A stretch of 64,000 nucleotides of DNA from an uncultured Prevotellaceae bacterium (GTDB taxonomy: Bacteria; Bacteroidota; Bacteroidia; Bacteroidales; Bacteroidaceae): positions 1 through 64,000 of the forward strand of contig ONMA01000002.1 of NCBI GenBank assembly GCA_900318815.1. The letters are read 5' to 3'. The notes under the pieces are model-generated. The model was given only the letters and a program-made list of their open reading frames with translations, had not been told where the DNA came from and did no database searches. A program made the position numbers and the translations under genes. Each line of letters opens with the position of its first letter. The stretch's first letter is position 1. This document shows positions 34,901 through 42,418 of the stretch, one piece after another.

Positions 34901-35338
34901 AACCAGTTCCGCTTCGTCAGCGAGGACGACAAGACCCGCTTCATGGACTATGTACACAAGGACAGCTATCTGAAGAATCATCAGGGCGAATATGCCGAGG
35001 CCTACAGCGTCTACTCTCCCTGGGTACACCGCATTGACTTCAGCTACAAGCACGACTTCAAGCTGGCCGTGGGCAACACCAAGCACACCCTGCAGCTGAG
35101 CTGCGACATCAAGAACGTGCTCAACCTCTTCAACTCGGCTTGGGGCGTCAGCAAGTACCTGAATCCTGCCATCGGCTCTGAGGCACGCATCCTGAAATAT
35201 GAAGGCGTCGATGCCGACGGCTATGCCACCTTCTCTACTCCGGCTGCCATCAGCGGCGACACCAAGACCTACGTGCCCAACCACAGCCTCGGCCAGTGCT
35301 GGTACGCATCGGTGGGCGTGAAGTACTTCTTTAATTGA
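32000..35338 (+). CDS. TonB-dependent outer-membrane receptor (Oar-like)
   Basis: The 1112-residue protein has a signal peptide (to about 22), a carboxypeptidase regulatory-like domain (about 25-112, LAGQVTFEGSDEAIIGATVQ) and a plug domain (about 125-240, LPTVSRSITDVTRLSPYGG, VDGANFNNNFGL, IEELQVVISPFDVRQTNFIG). The long 22-strand barrel ends in aromatic YASVGVKYFFN. GGVNAITKSGTNTFRGTAY is characteristic of the Oar/carboxypeptidase-regulatory group of TonB receptors. The substrate is unknown; no SusD partner follows. Instead a BACON/OB-fold lipoprotein begins 32 bp downstream, probably co-expressed and possibly its surface partner. Confidence 0.93.
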   Translation: MQKRFIFLMAMLLTISLTAVAQITTSSLAGQVTFEGSDEAIIGATVQAVHEPSGTRYNAVTNVNGRFSIQGMRTGGPYAVTVSYVGYQPKVLKNIILQLGETYHLDLWLSENATELTEVVVSGKASKFTAEKTGASTNITAAQITNLPTVSRSITDVTRLSPYGGNGMSFAGSDGRTANFTVDGANFNNNFGLSDKLPGGGNPISLDAIEELQVVISPFDVRQTNFIGGGVNAITKSGTNTFRGTAYLYHQNENLRGDAVEREQLSGAREKDQKTTYGFTLGGPILKDKLFFFVNGEMSKIPSVVNRWRGSEDGVADEDLNISRTTNSDLQAVSQYMANKYGYNTGSWTSFPADEDNYKILARLDWNITDQHHLALRYNYTKNRYWSSPNATSMDGGTRMSGARMSQYSMSYANSMYAMDNLVHSFTLDLNSRLTENLSNQLLATYSKLDDIRATDSSQFPFIDITKDGNNYMALGLELFTWNNAVHNTIWNVKDDVTYYMGKHKITGGVTFEHQMADNQYMRNGTGYYRYNWEDGMTVDQLFSQTPEIFCLTYGYDGESEPAARVQFNKAGIYAQDDWNITEKFKLTYGIRFDGLFFNNSDLLTNNAIYDIDYDGRHIDTGKWPANSLTVSPRVGFTYDVFGDKSLKVRGGTGLFSGRLPLVFFTNMPTNGGLVQYQAQLNSKTKVWDGKSNKAAKGYENYTGTYTSDNNGNRYIDMSQFAGGPMTSIAQMQEKLFGMGFPSTVTSDMGTVPSAISAVDPDFKMPQVWKSSIAVDYQIPVSFPFTATGEFIFNKTLNGVCISDWSIPSVAGFSRFNGVDNRPIYPAGFRTGTKAFVLENTSKGYGWSANVTLNAQPAEWISLMAAYTHTVSKEITGMPGSAAESAFTYVPTSQGPNNIPLHNSQYVTPDRIVANATIHDKSGNHYSFIYETWRGGYNYSYMMVNDINSDGYNYDAIYVPTDGEVASNQFRFVSEDDKTRFMDYVHKDSYLKNHQGEYAEAYSVYSPWVHRIDFSYKHDFKLAVGNTKHTLQLSCDIKNVLNLFNSAWGVSKYLNPAIGSEARILKYEGVDADGYATFSTPAAISGDTKTYVPNHSLGQCWYASVGVKYFFN

Positions 35339-35370
35339 TAAGTCGTGTTATCAGTCGCAATAAACAAAAA

Positions 35371-36924
35371 ATGAACATTATGAACAAGATAACGAAAATT
35401 TTCTGCGGACTGGCCTGCTGCGCCATCGCCGCAACCATGACCAGCTGCTCTGCCGATGACGATCCCGTCTATCTGGGCGAGGTGCATGTATCATCGTCCT
35501 ACGTGGGCATTCCCCAGAGCGGTGGTTCCACAGAAATCACCCTGAATGCCACCACCGACTGGGCTTTCGCTACGCAGACCTGGATTGCCGGTAAGGACAC
35601 CACGAAGGCCGCTGCCCCCAAATGGCTCACAATCAATGCCACGTCGGGCACTGCCGGCGAGACCACCATCAAGTTCAGTGCTGAGAACACACTCGACGGC
35701 CGCACCTGCGAACTGCTGCTGGAATGTGGCGGCAAGGTACAGCACATCAACGTCATCCAGGGACTCTCCACGGTCTCGAATGCCACTTGTGCCGAAGTCA
35801 TCGCCGGACCCGACTCGAAGACCTATCGCGTCACGGGTACGGTGACCTCTATCGCCAACACGACCTACGGCAACTGGTATCTGGACGACGGTACGGGCCA
35901 AATATATATCTATGGTACGCTCGATGCCAAGGGCAATGAGAAGAACTTCCTCAGCTTAGGTCTTGAGGTGGGCGACGAGGTGACCGTCGAAGGTCCAAAG
36001 ACCACCTACAACACGACCGTTGAGCTGGTGAACGTCACGGTAATCAAGATCAACAAGTCGCTCATCAAGTGCGACTCGCTCTCCACCAACGAGGCGCTGC
36101 CCGTTGAGGGCGGCGACATCATGGCCTACGTCACCTGCAAAGGCGACGGCATGAATGTCGAGATTGCCGAGGATGCCAAGGACTGGCTCTTCATGTCGGC
36201 CCTCACCGCCAACACGGTGACCTTCCACGCCCTGCCCAACGAGGGCGGCGACCGCTCTACCACCGTCGTCTTCAAGACCTCTAAAGATGGCAAAAACTAC
36301 ACCTCCGAGGTCAGCATCTCGCAGAAGGGTGCCATTGTTACGGCTTCTGTGGCTGAGTTCTTAGACGCAGCAGTGGGCAACACGCAGTATCGCATTACGG
36401 GCATCATCACACAGGTGGCCAAGCCTGCCTACGGCAATATCTACATCCGCGACTACAGCGGCGAGGTCTACGTCTATGGCGTTGGTGCCAAGGGCGACTT
36501 CGAGAAGCTGGGTCTGAAGGAGGGCGATGTCATTACGCTGGTGGGTAAGCGCGGCGAGTACAACGGTACTGCCCAGATGACGGGTGCCGTGTGCGAGGAG
36601 TCCATCTCGGTGACTAAGGTGACGATTGCCGAGTTCCTGGCCAAGGAAGACAACCCCAACGTCTACTACAAGGTGTCTGGCACGGTCGACGAGATTGCCC
36701 ATGCCACCTACGGCAACCTTTACATAAAGGATGGCGACAACAGGCTTTACGTCTATGGCTGCTATCCCGGCTGGGGTGCCACGGGCGATGCCCGCAAGAA
36801 CTGCGTGGCCGATAAGGACATTGCCGTCGGCGACAAGCTCACGGTTATCGGTGTCAAGTCGACTTACAATAACACGCCGCAGGTGAACGGCGGCATCTAC
36901 TTCTCGCACGAGAAGGCCGAGTAA
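35371..36924 (+). CDS. Lipoprotein with BACON and repeated OB-fold domains
   Basis: From the ATG at 35371 (MNIMNKITKIFCGLACCAI) the protein has 517 residues; the open frame begins with a poor TTG at the receptor stop. Lipobox TMTSC. After it come a BACON-type domain (about 30-120, ending VQHINVIQGLS), an OB-fold (YRVTGTVTSIANTTYGNWYL), a second beta domain (about 225-320), and two further OB-folds with the recurring motif YRITGIITQVAKPAYGNIYI / YKVSGTVDEIAHATYGNLYI. Such domains are seen in surface lipoproteins of polysaccharide or nucleic-acid-binding systems. Ligand unknown. Paired with the TonB receptor at 32000. Confidence 0.85.
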   Translation: MNIMNKITKIFCGLACCAIAATMTSCSADDDPVYLGEVHVSSSYVGIPQSGGSTEITLNATTDWAFATQTWIAGKDTTKAAAPKWLTINATSGTAGETTIKFSAENTLDGRTCELLLECGGKVQHINVIQGLSTVSNATCAEVIAGPDSKTYRVTGTVTSIANTTYGNWYLDDGTGQIYIYGTLDAKGNEKNFLSLGLEVGDEVTVEGPKTTYNTTVELVNVTVIKINKSLIKCDSLSTNEALPVEGGDIMAYVTCKGDGMNVEIAEDAKDWLFMSALTANTVTFHALPNEGGDRSTTVVFKTSKDGKNYTSEVSISQKGAIVTASVAEFLDAAVGNTQYRITGIITQVAKPAYGNIYIRDYSGEVYVYGVGAKGDFEKLGLKEGDVITLVGKRGEYNGTAQMTGAVCEESISVTKVTIAEFLAKEDNPNVYYKVSGTVDEIAHATYGNLYIKDGDNRLYVYGCYPGWGATGDARKNCVADKDIAVGDKLTVIGVKSTYNNTPQVNGGIYFSHEKAE

Positions 36925-36936
36925 GACATAGCAATT

Positions 36937-37009
36937 AAGTTGTCCCAAGTTGTTTGAGTTGTCTCTTTAATACGTTTTGTATGACAACTGAAACAACTTG
37001 GGGCAACTT
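36937..37009. terminator. Long hairpin terminator with GTTGTC repeats
   Basis: Arms 36937-36963 and 36983-37009 match at nearly all 27 positions and are followed by a T run. Same sequence style as the 12318-12397 hairpin, so a dispersed element. It lies between the lipoprotein and the oppositely oriented small gene. Confidence 0.85.
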
Positions 37010-37025
37010 TTTTACAGAATCCTAT

Positions 37026-37187
37026 TTATAACAGTTGTCTTGCAGGAATGCGCTGGATATTATTGTTATCGTCACAGACGATAACATCTTGACCTCTCAA
37101 AGCCTTTTCTTCCAGCATCTCCCTCTCGGCTATCTCCAGGCCATCCCTAATTCTCTCAGCTAATGCCAGCACTTCTTTATTTGACAT
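37026..37187 (-). CDS. Small protein, conserved in Bacteroidales
   Basis: From the ATG at 37187 (MSNKEVLALAERIRDGLEI) it has 53 residues; the longer frame to 37256 adds an unlikely hydrophobic lead. It is a helical N-terminal half followed by a short beta segment GQDVIVCDDNNNIQRIPARQLL. Such short proteins occur widely in Bacteroidales with unknown function. Downstream of the Fic gene on the same strand, 165 bp from its stop. Confidence 0.6.
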   Translation of the reverse strand: MSNKEVLALAERIRDGLEIAEREMLEEKALRGQDVIVCDDNNNIQRIPARQLL

Positions 37188-37352
37188 AGTTCTGTATTTC
37201 TTGATATAATGTATTATTGAAAACAATAGTATCAGCCTCTCTACCACCCAATGCAATTTGTATGCGCGGTTTCTGACCTATACATAAAAAAAGTGATAGA
37301 GGCTTCAAAGTCCCGTTCTTTCAAGTTGTTGTTGCCCATATCGTATTTCTTT

Positions 37353-38360
37353 CTATTCAATGTTTACTTTCCAATATCCAGTCTTGTTGCTGCCTACACG
37401 GGTTATTATTCCCAATGATTTCAGCAAAGAAATGTGTTTGTACACTTGTCGTTCCTTGATAGACAGTTGTTCACATATATCATTTACAGTTGATTTGGGG
37501 TTCTGGTGAATAATGTCGTATACAGCCCAAGTAGATTCAGACACCTCAGGAAATTTATCCTGCACTTTAACCTGCACTTTATCCTGCACTTCTTCATCTT
37601 CCTGCGGTTCGTAGTTTACCATCGCATCGAGGAGACAATCCAGCATGAACTCGACGAATACGGTACTTTCGCCAGCTGCATCGCTATTTGCAATGGCATT
37701 GTAATAGTCCTGCTGATGATCTTTGACGATAGTCTCTACAGGGAGCCACGAAAACAGCCCTTTCCACCGTGAAAGAAGCATTGTCTGCCAGTAGCGCCCC
37801 ATGCGTCCGTTGCCATCTACAAAAGGATGGATAAACTCAAACTCATAATGGAACACACATGAATGAATCAAAGGGTGAACGTCCGTAGATTTCACCCACT
37901 GAAAGAGGTCGCCCATCAGACGCGGCACCTGGTCGGCTGGTGGAGCCATGTGCAACAGCTGCTCACCATTGAATACGCCAACTCCTTCCTGGCGGTAGTG
38001 GCCTGCAGTCCTAACCAAGTCCTTCATCATCAGTCCGTGAGCCTTCAGCAGGTCTTTCTCCTTGAAAGCATCTAACTCTGGCATCAGTCTGTACACCTCA
38101 ATAGCATTCTTCACCTCCTGTATCTCATCAGGGGCACCTAAAACCCGTTTGCCGTCAATGATGTCAGTTACCTGCTTCAGCGACAAACTGTTGTGTTCGA
38201 TAGCCAGTGACGAGTGAATGGTCTTTATCTGGTTCTTCTTCCTTAGCATCGGCGAAGGTGCATTCTCTCCTAACTGAGCGATAAGGATGCCCAGTTGTTC
38301 TGAAATGTCTGCAATCTGATGCAGCATTCTCGCCGTTATATTGAATGGTGGTTTGTACAT
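37353..38360 (-). CDS. Fic family protein with C-terminal winged helix
   Basis: The 335-residue protein has a Fic_N region with an inhibitory-helix motif of the SxxxE type (S51-LAI-E55, with His rather than Gly next), the Fic core HPFVDGNGRMGR (residues 178-189) with catalytic His178, the flap GHYRQEGVGVFNG, and a C-terminal winged helix (about 270-335, STVNDICEQLSIKERQVYKHISLLKSLGII). Fic proteins transfer AMP to target proteins; the inhibitory helix within the same chain marks class II. The linker contains a VQDKVQVKVQDK repeat. Targets unknown. No toxin-antitoxin partner is obvious. Confidence 0.92.
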   Translation of the reverse strand: MYKPPFNITARMLHQIADISEQLGILIAQLGENAPSPMLRKKNQIKTIHSSLAIEHNSLSLKQVTDIIDGKRVLGAPDEIQEVKNAIEVYRLMPELDAFKEKDLLKAHGLMMKDLVRTAGHYRQEGVGVFNGEQLLHMAPPADQVPRLMGDLFQWVKSTDVHPLIHSCVFHYEFEFIHPFVDGNGRMGRYWQTMLLSRWKGLFSWLPVETIVKDHQQDYYNAIANSDAAGESTVFVEFMLDCLLDAMVNYEPQEDEEVQDKVQVKVQDKFPEVSESTWAVYDIIHQNPKSTVNDICEQLSIKERQVYKHISLLKSLGIITRVGSNKTGYWKVNIE

Positions 38361-38612
38361 GATGCTTTGTTTTTACTCGATGTTACCTTTATACCTTATT
38401 ATAATAATGGGCAAATATACGAAAAATCCATGAATATTTGCTACCTTTGTAGCCAATTATTACTTATCCACACGAACATTACAGACCGGCTGGCAGAGAT
38501 TGCTCCACATGGGCCACATCAATACGCCATCCTTTAAACTCAGTTAAACAATCGGGGGCCTTTGGGAAAATCCCCATGAAAGTTTAGGGATTCTGGAATC
38601 ACAGAATAGGAC

Positions 38613-39569
38613 TTACACTGCATTCTGCGTCTTGCAGTTGATGAATGCACGAACATTGTCTGTAGCTATCTGAATCAATCTTACACGCGCTTCGGTGGAT
38701 GCCCATGCAATGTGAGGAGTGATAAAGGCATTCGGTTGCGAGAGCAGGGGATTGTTGCTGGCGGGCGGCTCTGTGGTGAGCACATCGGCGCAGAATGCCC
38801 CTAACCGTCCTTCCTGCAAAGCATTGGCCACTGCCTGGTCGTCAATCAATGGTCCTCGGCCTGTGTTGATGAGGATTGCTGTGGGTTTCATCTTCAGTAG
38901 CGTTTCAGCATCGATGAGGTGGCGTGTCTTGTCGGTCAGCGGACAATGAAGCGACAGCACGTCCGAAGAAGACAGTAACGTCTGGATGTCGGCCTTCTCA
39001 ATGCCGGTGGGTAGCTGGTCTTGGCTCTTGCTGGTCAAGGCTTTCACCTTCATGCCGAAGGCGAGGGCTATCTCAGCCACACGTCGACCGATATTGCCCA
39101 GTCCAACGATGCCGAAGGTCTTTCCTGCCAGTTCCATGTGGGGAAAGTCCCAATAGCAGAAGTCTGGATTGCTGCTCCATCGTCCCTTTCTGTTCTGTAT
39201 CGCATAATGCTCCGTGCGGTTCGTAACGGTCAGCAGATGGGCGAAAACCATCTGTGCTACACTCTCCGTACTATAGGCAGGTACGTTGGTCACGATGACG
39301 CCGCGCTGGTGGGCAGCCTCTATGTCAACCACGTTATAGCCCGTTGCCAGCACACCTATATATTTAAGACGTGGCAGCTGGGCAATCTTTTCACGATCGA
39401 GCACGACCTTGTTGGTCAACACGATGTCTGCATCAGCAGCTCTCTGAATAGTCTCACTCGGGCTGGTACGGTCGTACACCGTCACCTCGCCCATCTGCTC
39501 CAGCTCCTTCCACGAGAGGTCGCCTGGATTGGCTGAATAGCCGTCAAGAATAACAATCTTCAAAATCAT
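38613..39569 (-). CDS. D-2-hydroxyacid dehydrogenase
   Basis: The 318-residue NAD(P)-dependent oxidoreductase belongs to the glycerate/hydroxypyruvate reductase group. It has an N-terminal catalytic domain, the Rossmann motif FGIVGLGNIGRRVAEIA (about 150-166), the catalytic Arg in NTGRGPLIDD, the Glu in TTEPPASNNPLL and the His in TPHIAWAS. A TATCTTTG -7 box only 5-12 bp upstream of the ATG suggests a near-leaderless transcript. It is followed downstream only by spacer. Substrate not decidable from the sequence. Confidence 0.9.
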   Translation of the reverse strand: MILKIVILDGYSANPGDLSWKELEQMGEVTVYDRTSPSETIQRAADADIVLTNKVVLDREKIAQLPRLKYIGVLATGYNVVDIEAAHQRGVIVTNVPAYSTESVAQMVFAHLLTVTNRTEHYAIQNRKGRWSSNPDFCYWDFPHMELAGKTFGIVGLGNIGRRVAEIALAFGMKVKALTSKSQDQLPTGIEKADIQTLLSSSDVLSLHCPLTDKTRHLIDAETLLKMKPTAILINTGRGPLIDDQAVANALQEGRLGAFCADVLTTEPPASNNPLLSQPNAFITPHIAWASTEARVRLIQIATDNVRAFINCKTQNAV

Positions 39570-39573
39570 AGGG

Positions 39574-39581
39574 CAAAGATA
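39574..39581 (-). promoter_or_regulatory. -7 box of the hydroxyacid dehydrogenase gene
   Basis: Minus-strand TATCTTTG, a few bp before the ATG at 39569. Confidence 0.5.
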
Positions 39582-39715
39582 GTCAAAAAGCCTATATTTC
39601 CTGTATATTTGCAGCGAATATTAGGATAGTTTAGGATTTATGGCAAAACGAGGTCAGCGAAGAACTAAATATCGAAATACTATGACTGATTGCCTCTCAA
39701 AATGTTAAAAAGTGG

Positions 39716-39766
39716 CGATACCACTTCCGTTTCTGCAAAAAAAATGGTGTTTCGGAAGTGGTATCG
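39716..39766. promoter_or_regulatory. 14-bp inverted repeat upstream of the ATPase gene
   Basis: CGATACCACTTCCG (39716-39729) and its perfect inverse (39753-39766) are separated by 23 bp, followed by a T run. It lies directly before the -7 box TATTTTTG (39778-39785), so it covers the -33 region. It could be an operator or an attenuating hairpin. Confidence 0.65.
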
Positions 39767-39777
39767 CGATTTTTTTG

Positions 39778-39785
39778 TATTTTTG
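39778..39785 (+). promoter_or_regulatory. -7 box of DUF234-type ATPase gene
   Basis: TATTTTTG, 18 bp upstream of the ATG at 39804. The -33 region is covered by the inverted repeat. Confidence 0.5.
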
Positions 39786-39803
39786 CAGCAAATATCAAAG
39801 ATA

Positions 39804-41258
39804 ATGGACTATAAGACAACGATCATAGGACGTCGGCATGAGCAGGATTTGATAAGGGAGTACTATGACTCTCCCAAAGCTGAACTTGTAGCTGTCTATG
39901 GGCGCAGACGTGTCGGCAAGACTTATCTCATCAAACAGTGTTTCGATGAAACGTTCGACTTCTACTTCACTGGTTCTTTCGAGACCTCACGAAGTACCCA
40001 GCTGGGTCTATTCAAAAAAGAGCTGGAGAGATACTCTGGATGCAAACAGCGTAAGCCCAAGGACTGGCACGAAGCATTCGATGCTTTGCGGGAGTATATA
40101 TCTTCGCTTCATAAAGAACGCATCGTGGTGTTTCTTGACGAGTTACCCTGGATGGACACTCCCAAGTCTGGCTTCCTCTCTGCTTTCAGTTACTTCTGGA
40201 ACAGTTGGGCATCCTCTGTTCCTGGATTGAAACTGTTCGTCTGCGGCTCTGCCACGACATGGATGCTCTCCAAGTTCATCGGTGACAAGGGAGGTATGCA
40301 TGGCCGTGTGAACCGTCAGATATATCTTCGTCCGTTCACACTCTACGAGACTCAGCAGTTCCTGAGGAGCAAGAATATTGACTGGGAGATGTATCAAGTC
40401 ACAGAGGCTTATATGACGATGGGAGGCATACCTTATTATATAGATATGCTAGAAAGAAATCTGTCACTCAACGAGAATATAGACCACCTGTTCTTTCAGG
40501 AAGGGGCCGCCCTGCGTGCAGAATATGACTTCATCTTCAGGTCGCTGTTCCGTAACTCCAAAGTTTACCGTTCTGTCGTAGAGTTGCTTGCCAATAGCTC
40601 CGTTGGTATGAGCCGACAGGAGATACAGGAAACGATGAAGATGGAAGATGGCGGTTTTCTGACAGAGGTGCTTGACAATCTGTGCAAGTGCGACTTCCTG
40701 CGACAGTATGCTGCATTCGGGAAGAAAGAACAAGGCAAGATGTACCAGTTGATAGACCTCTTCTCGCTGTTCCACCTACAGTTCGTCAGTAAGTTCAGTG
40801 GTCAGGATAGCCATTACTGGAGCAATATGCAGGACAATCCGCGTCGGATGACATGGCAGGGATATGCGTTCGAACAGGTCTGTCTGCATCATATCCCGCA
40901 AATCAAACTGAAGTTGGGAATCAGCGGTGTATTGAGCGAAGTCTGTTCATGGTCTTGCAAAGCATTCACAGACAAAGATGGTACACGGCACAAAGGCACG
41001 CAGATAGATTTGATTATTGACCGTCGTGACGAGACTGTCAACCTCTGTGAGTGTAAGTTCTCCACAGATGCATATATCATCAGCCAGGACTATGCCGAAC
41101 GGCTGAACTCACGCAAGGAAACTTTCCGTGCTTTGACAGGGACACGTAAGTCGCTTCACACTACGATGGTTACCACATACGGGCTGAAACGCAACAAATA
41201 TAGCGATGTTGTTCAGCGTGAGGTGACAATGGACGACCTGTTCAGAGATGTGGAATAG
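39804..41258 (+). CDS. AAA ATPase with C-terminal DUF234/nuclease-like domain
   Basis: From the ATG at 39804 (MDYKTTIIGRRHEQDLIRE) the protein has 484 residues. The N-terminal ATPase domain has P-loop GRRRVGKTYLIKQ and Walker B IVVFLDELPWMD, a sensor SATTWM and the arginine-rich YGRRR typical of the archaeal-type ATPase group (PF01637). A winged helix follows (about 275-330), and the C-terminal domain carries GTQIDLIIDRRDETVNLCECKF, which has the D-(D/E)xK spacing of PD-(D/E)XK nucleases as in DUF234. These genes are widespread and move between Bacteroidetes. Function unknown. Single gene. Confidence 0.88.
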   Translation: MDYKTTIIGRRHEQDLIREYYDSPKAELVAVYGRRRVGKTYLIKQCFDETFDFYFTGSFETSRSTQLGLFKKELERYSGCKQRKPKDWHEAFDALREYISSLHKERIVVFLDELPWMDTPKSGFLSAFSYFWNSWASSVPGLKLFVCGSATTWMLSKFIGDKGGMHGRVNRQIYLRPFTLYETQQFLRSKNIDWEMYQVTEAYMTMGGIPYYIDMLERNLSLNENIDHLFFQEGAALRAEYDFIFRSLFRNSKVYRSVVELLANSSVGMSRQEIQETMKMEDGGFLTEVLDNLCKCDFLRQYAAFGKKEQGKMYQLIDLFSLFHLQFVSKFSGQDSHYWSNMQDNPRRMTWQGYAFEQVCLHHIPQIKLKLGISGVLSEVCSWSCKAFTDKDGTRHKGTQIDLIIDRRDETVNLCECKFSTDAYIISQDYAERLNSRKETFRALTGTRKSLHTTMVTTYGLKRNKYSDVVQREVTMDDLFRDVE

Positions 41259-41303
41259 AGCAGACAATAGAATAAAAGGTGTATGTAGGGTGTATGTAAA
41301 ATG

Positions 41304-41338
41304 AAACCCAAGCTATTGAAAGTCAATAACTTGGGTTT
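41304..41338. terminator. Hairpin terminator between ATPase gene and tRNA-Pro
   Basis: AAACCCAAG (41304-41312) pairs with CTTGGGTTT (41330-41338) with an inner stem TATTGA/TCAATA, followed by T-rich sequence. It can end both the ATPase gene and the tRNA transcript on the opposite strand. Confidence 0.85.
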
Positions 41339-41346
41339 TCTTTCTG

Positions 41347-41419
41347 TCGGGATTACTGGACTCGAACCAGCGACCTCGCGCCCCCCAGACGTGTGCGCTA
41401 CCAACTGCGCTAAATCCCG
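41347..41419 (-). tRNA. tRNA-Pro (anticodon GGG)
   Basis: 73 nt on the minus strand. Acceptor CGGGATT/AATCCCG, D arm GCGC-AGTTGGTA-GCGC, anticodon loop CTGGGGG with GGG at the anticodon positions, T arm GCTGG-TTCGAGT-CCAG(T), discriminator A. CCA is not encoded. The A-C pair in the anticodon stem is the only mismatch. No integrated element is seen at its 3' end. Confidence 0.95.
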
Positions 41420-41555
41420 AACACTTGCATCAGCTGTTTTGCTTTTGCGGGTGCAAAGGTACAGACTATTTGTGAAATATGCAAATTTTTCGGTAAGTTT
41501 TTTTGCCAAGAACAAAAAAAAGTGCCAAAAGAGCCGTAAAACGAAAAGTTATTTG

Positions 41556-41563
41556 TAAATTTG
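41556..41563 (+). promoter_or_regulatory. -7 box of the GH43_C2-like gene
   Basis: TAAATTTG, 49 nt upstream of the GTG start; -33 not clear. Confidence 0.45.
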
Positions 41564-41612
41564 CACCATACTTTTAAGAACATTACTGTTACCAAGAAAC
41601 AACAGAAGAATT

Positions 41613-42275
41613 GTGAAAAAACATTTTATTTGTCTATTTGTCTCGATGCTGTGTACATGGACATTTGCACAGCAGCATCATACATTTGAGAAAGGCACAC
41701 TGGGTCCGGAATGGTGCTTCATTGGCGAACCCGACTCGTCGAAGTACACCTTCATGGACGGACGACTGAGACTCTTCGGCAGCATCTATGAGCTTTACGA
41801 AGATAAGCCCGTCACGTTCACCGGTTTCCGTCAGCAATCGACCCAGTTTGAAGCCACCACCAAGCTGACGCTCTTAGACACCGAATACGGCGACGAGGCA
41901 GGCCTCTGTGTCTATCGTTCGCCCAAAGGCTATATACAGCTCTGCATTGAGGGCCTGCAGAGCGGACACCGGCTGAAGCTCAAGATGCGGCTACTAAGTC
42001 ACAATATGCAGATGGCCGAGCAGTACATAGGCAGCAACAAGGATGTGTGGCTGCGCGTGAAGTCGGACAGCGAGAAGATAGCGTTCCTCTATTCAACCAA
42101 CGGCACCAATTTCCGTCAGATAGGCTTCGTGGAGCAACGGCTGATAGCTCCCGACATCGTTGGCGGCGAACAGTATACCTACACTGGCATGTATGCCTAT
42201 ACGGGCAGCACAAAATACAGCGCAGGCTACACTTTTGCCGACTTTGACTTCTTCGACTACGACGAAACAAAATGA
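41613..42275 (+). CDS. Secreted stand-alone GH43_C2 (concanavalin-like) domain protein
   Basis: The 220-residue protein starts at GTG after a purine-rich AACAGAAGAA. Signal peptide MKKHFICLFVSMLCTWTFAQ. The body matches the C-terminal beta-sandwich of GH43 beta-xylosidases: AGLCVYRSPKGYIQLCI, VWLRVKSDSEKIAFLYSTNG and DFDFFDY at the end. The GH43 catalytic propeller is absent. Presumably a carbohydrate-binding module protein, or a remnant of a larger enzyme; no PUL genes adjoin. Confidence 0.78.
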   Translation: MKKHFICLFVSMLCTWTFAQQHHTFEKGTLGPEWCFIGEPDSSKYTFMDGRLRLFGSIYELYEDKPVTFTGFRQQSTQFEATTKLTLLDTEYGDEAGLCVYRSPKGYIQLCIEGLQSGHRLKLKMRLLSHNMQMAEQYIGSNKDVWLRVKSDSEKIAFLYSTNGTNFRQIGFVEQRLIAPDIVGGEQYTYTGMYAYTGSTKYSAGYTFADFDFFDYDETK

Positions 42276-42314
42276 TACTTCGGTCTTGACACAGCGGGTG
42301 TGACATAATAAACC

Positions 42315-42399
42315 ACAACGGATTTCACGGATTAAACGGATTTAGCCCAACTGATAATCAGCAGCTTATAAAATCCGTTTAATCCGTGAAATCCGTTGT
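42315..42399. repeat. Palindromic element with 29-bp arms, copy 2
   Basis: Perfect 29-bp arms (42315-42343 and 42371-42399) identical to the element at 29091-29176. The 27-bp centre reads in the opposite orientation (AACTGATAATCAGCAGCTT). It lies between convergent genes. Confidence 0.9.
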
Positions 42400-42418
42400 T
42401 TTAAAATTGCCCTGCAGG

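Noticed and set aside
33371..35284. 637-residue open frame on the minus strand
   Set aside because: Shadow of the TonB receptor gene in a GC-rich region; no domains or ribosome-binding site, while the plus-strand frame has clear TonB receptor motifs.
35335..35370. TTG start of the BACON lipoprotein overlapping the receptor stop
   Set aside because: The ATG at 35371 gives a normal lipoprotein signal.
38361..38612. Small gene between the Fic and dehydrogenase genes
   Set aside because: Only weak open frames without start signals; treated as spacer.
41347..41419. Element integrated at tRNA-Pro
   Set aside because: No integrase or direct repeat of the tRNA 3' end nearby.
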